Origin: Anseranas semipalmata
Lineage: Eukaryota; Chordata; Aves; Anseriformes; Anseranatidae
Assembly (NCBI GenBank): GCA_013399115.1
Contig: VXAA01004387.1
Span: 225,929 to 289,928 of the forward strand
Direction: 5' to 3'
Length of the DNA: 64,000 nt
In this document: positions 63,827-64,000 of the stretch, piece after piece
Layout of the letters: the number at the start of each line of letters is the position of its first letter
How positions within the stretch are numbered: position 1 is the stretch's first letter
The notes under the pieces: model-generated
The model's input: the letters and a program-made list of their open reading frames with translations, nothing else
The model's database searches: none
Told to the model about the DNA's origin: nothing
Program-made: the position numbers and the translations under genes

Positions 63827-64000
63827 TAGAATTGTAGAATGGTTTGGATTGGAAGGGACCTTAAAGATCATCTAGTTTCACCGTTATAGTGAAGAATTTC
63901 CTCCTTATATCTGATCTCAGTCTACCCTCTTTTAGTTTAAAACCATTATCTCTTGTGCTATCACTACAGACCCTAGCAAAAATGCCCTTACTGTTCAGTA
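63827..64000 (-). mobile_element. CR1 LINE 3' fragment with internal deletion, cut by the window edge
   Basis: Begins agaattgtagaatggtttgg, ttggaagggaccttaaagatc, and then jumps at about 63882 from ctagtttcac to gttatagtgaagaatttcc, omitting roughly 150 bases present in the 59405 copy. It continues to the end of the window. Confidence 0.88.

Noticed and set aside
30300..64000. Search for the next gene (CACNA2D1 expected by synteny)
   Set aside because: No exon-like block with splice sites, no CpG island and no recognisable protein was found, so no gene is called.
1..64000. tRNA, rRNA, CRISPR or prokaryotic operon features
   Set aside because: None seen; spliced exons, CR1 and LTR content show vertebrate nuclear DNA.

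Overview
The window looks like a stretch of a bird nuclear genome. It is AT-rich with no dense coding. It carries many CR1 (chicken repeat 1) LINE fragments with the typical avian 3' end, two solo LTRs of an avian endogenous retrovirus family, and spliced exons of a vertebrate synaptic gene. There is no sign of bacterial genes, CRISPR arrays, tRNA or rRNA genes. The species cannot be fixed from the sequence.

The only gene I can support is the 3' end of PCLO (Piccolo), the giant presynaptic active-zone scaffold, on the + strand. Three coding exons (18458-18592, 19219-19364, 25196-25336) splice in consistent phases (1, then 0). They encode the last 139 complete residues of the protein, which form its C-terminal C2B domain, followed by TGA at 25334. 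The stop is followed by about 5 kb with no canonical AATAAA until 30274, which I read as a long 3' UTR. Everything before 18458 would then be a very large PCLO intron. Everything after about 30300 looks like intergenic desert; in other amniotes the next gene on this side is CACNA2D1, but no part of it is visible here.

Layout. 1-399: CR1 3' end (+), with an assembly duplication around a 3-N gap. 400-18457: PCLO intron with simple repeats and a 22-bp-stem hairpin at 10425-10536. 18458-25336: the three exons; the last intron holds a 49-N gap inside poly(A) and an antisense CR1 of about 1.35 kb with decayed reverse-transcriptase sequence. 25337-30297: 3' UTR with three Pumilio-type motifs. 35590-37157: CR1 (+) with decayed reverse transcriptase and an ATTCC/ATTGC pentamer tail. 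37845-38440 and 48300-49309: two inverted copies of an unclassified dispersed repeat; the second is split by a solo LTR (48533-48929, 5-bp target duplication AAAGG). 49915-50501: a second, fuller solo LTR of the same family in the opposite orientation (target duplication CTGTC). 41051, 42467, 44682, 59405 and 63827: further minus-strand CR1 3' fragments. 56565-56832: a GC-rich island of unknown origin.

I did not find a new biological system. The points most worth a second look are the hairpin in the PCLO intron, the exon that begins with a donor-like GTAAAA directly behind its acceptor, the nested LTR whose empty site is preserved in a paralogous copy, the shared open frame in that dispersed repeat, and the single-N positions that mark lost sequence inside repeats.
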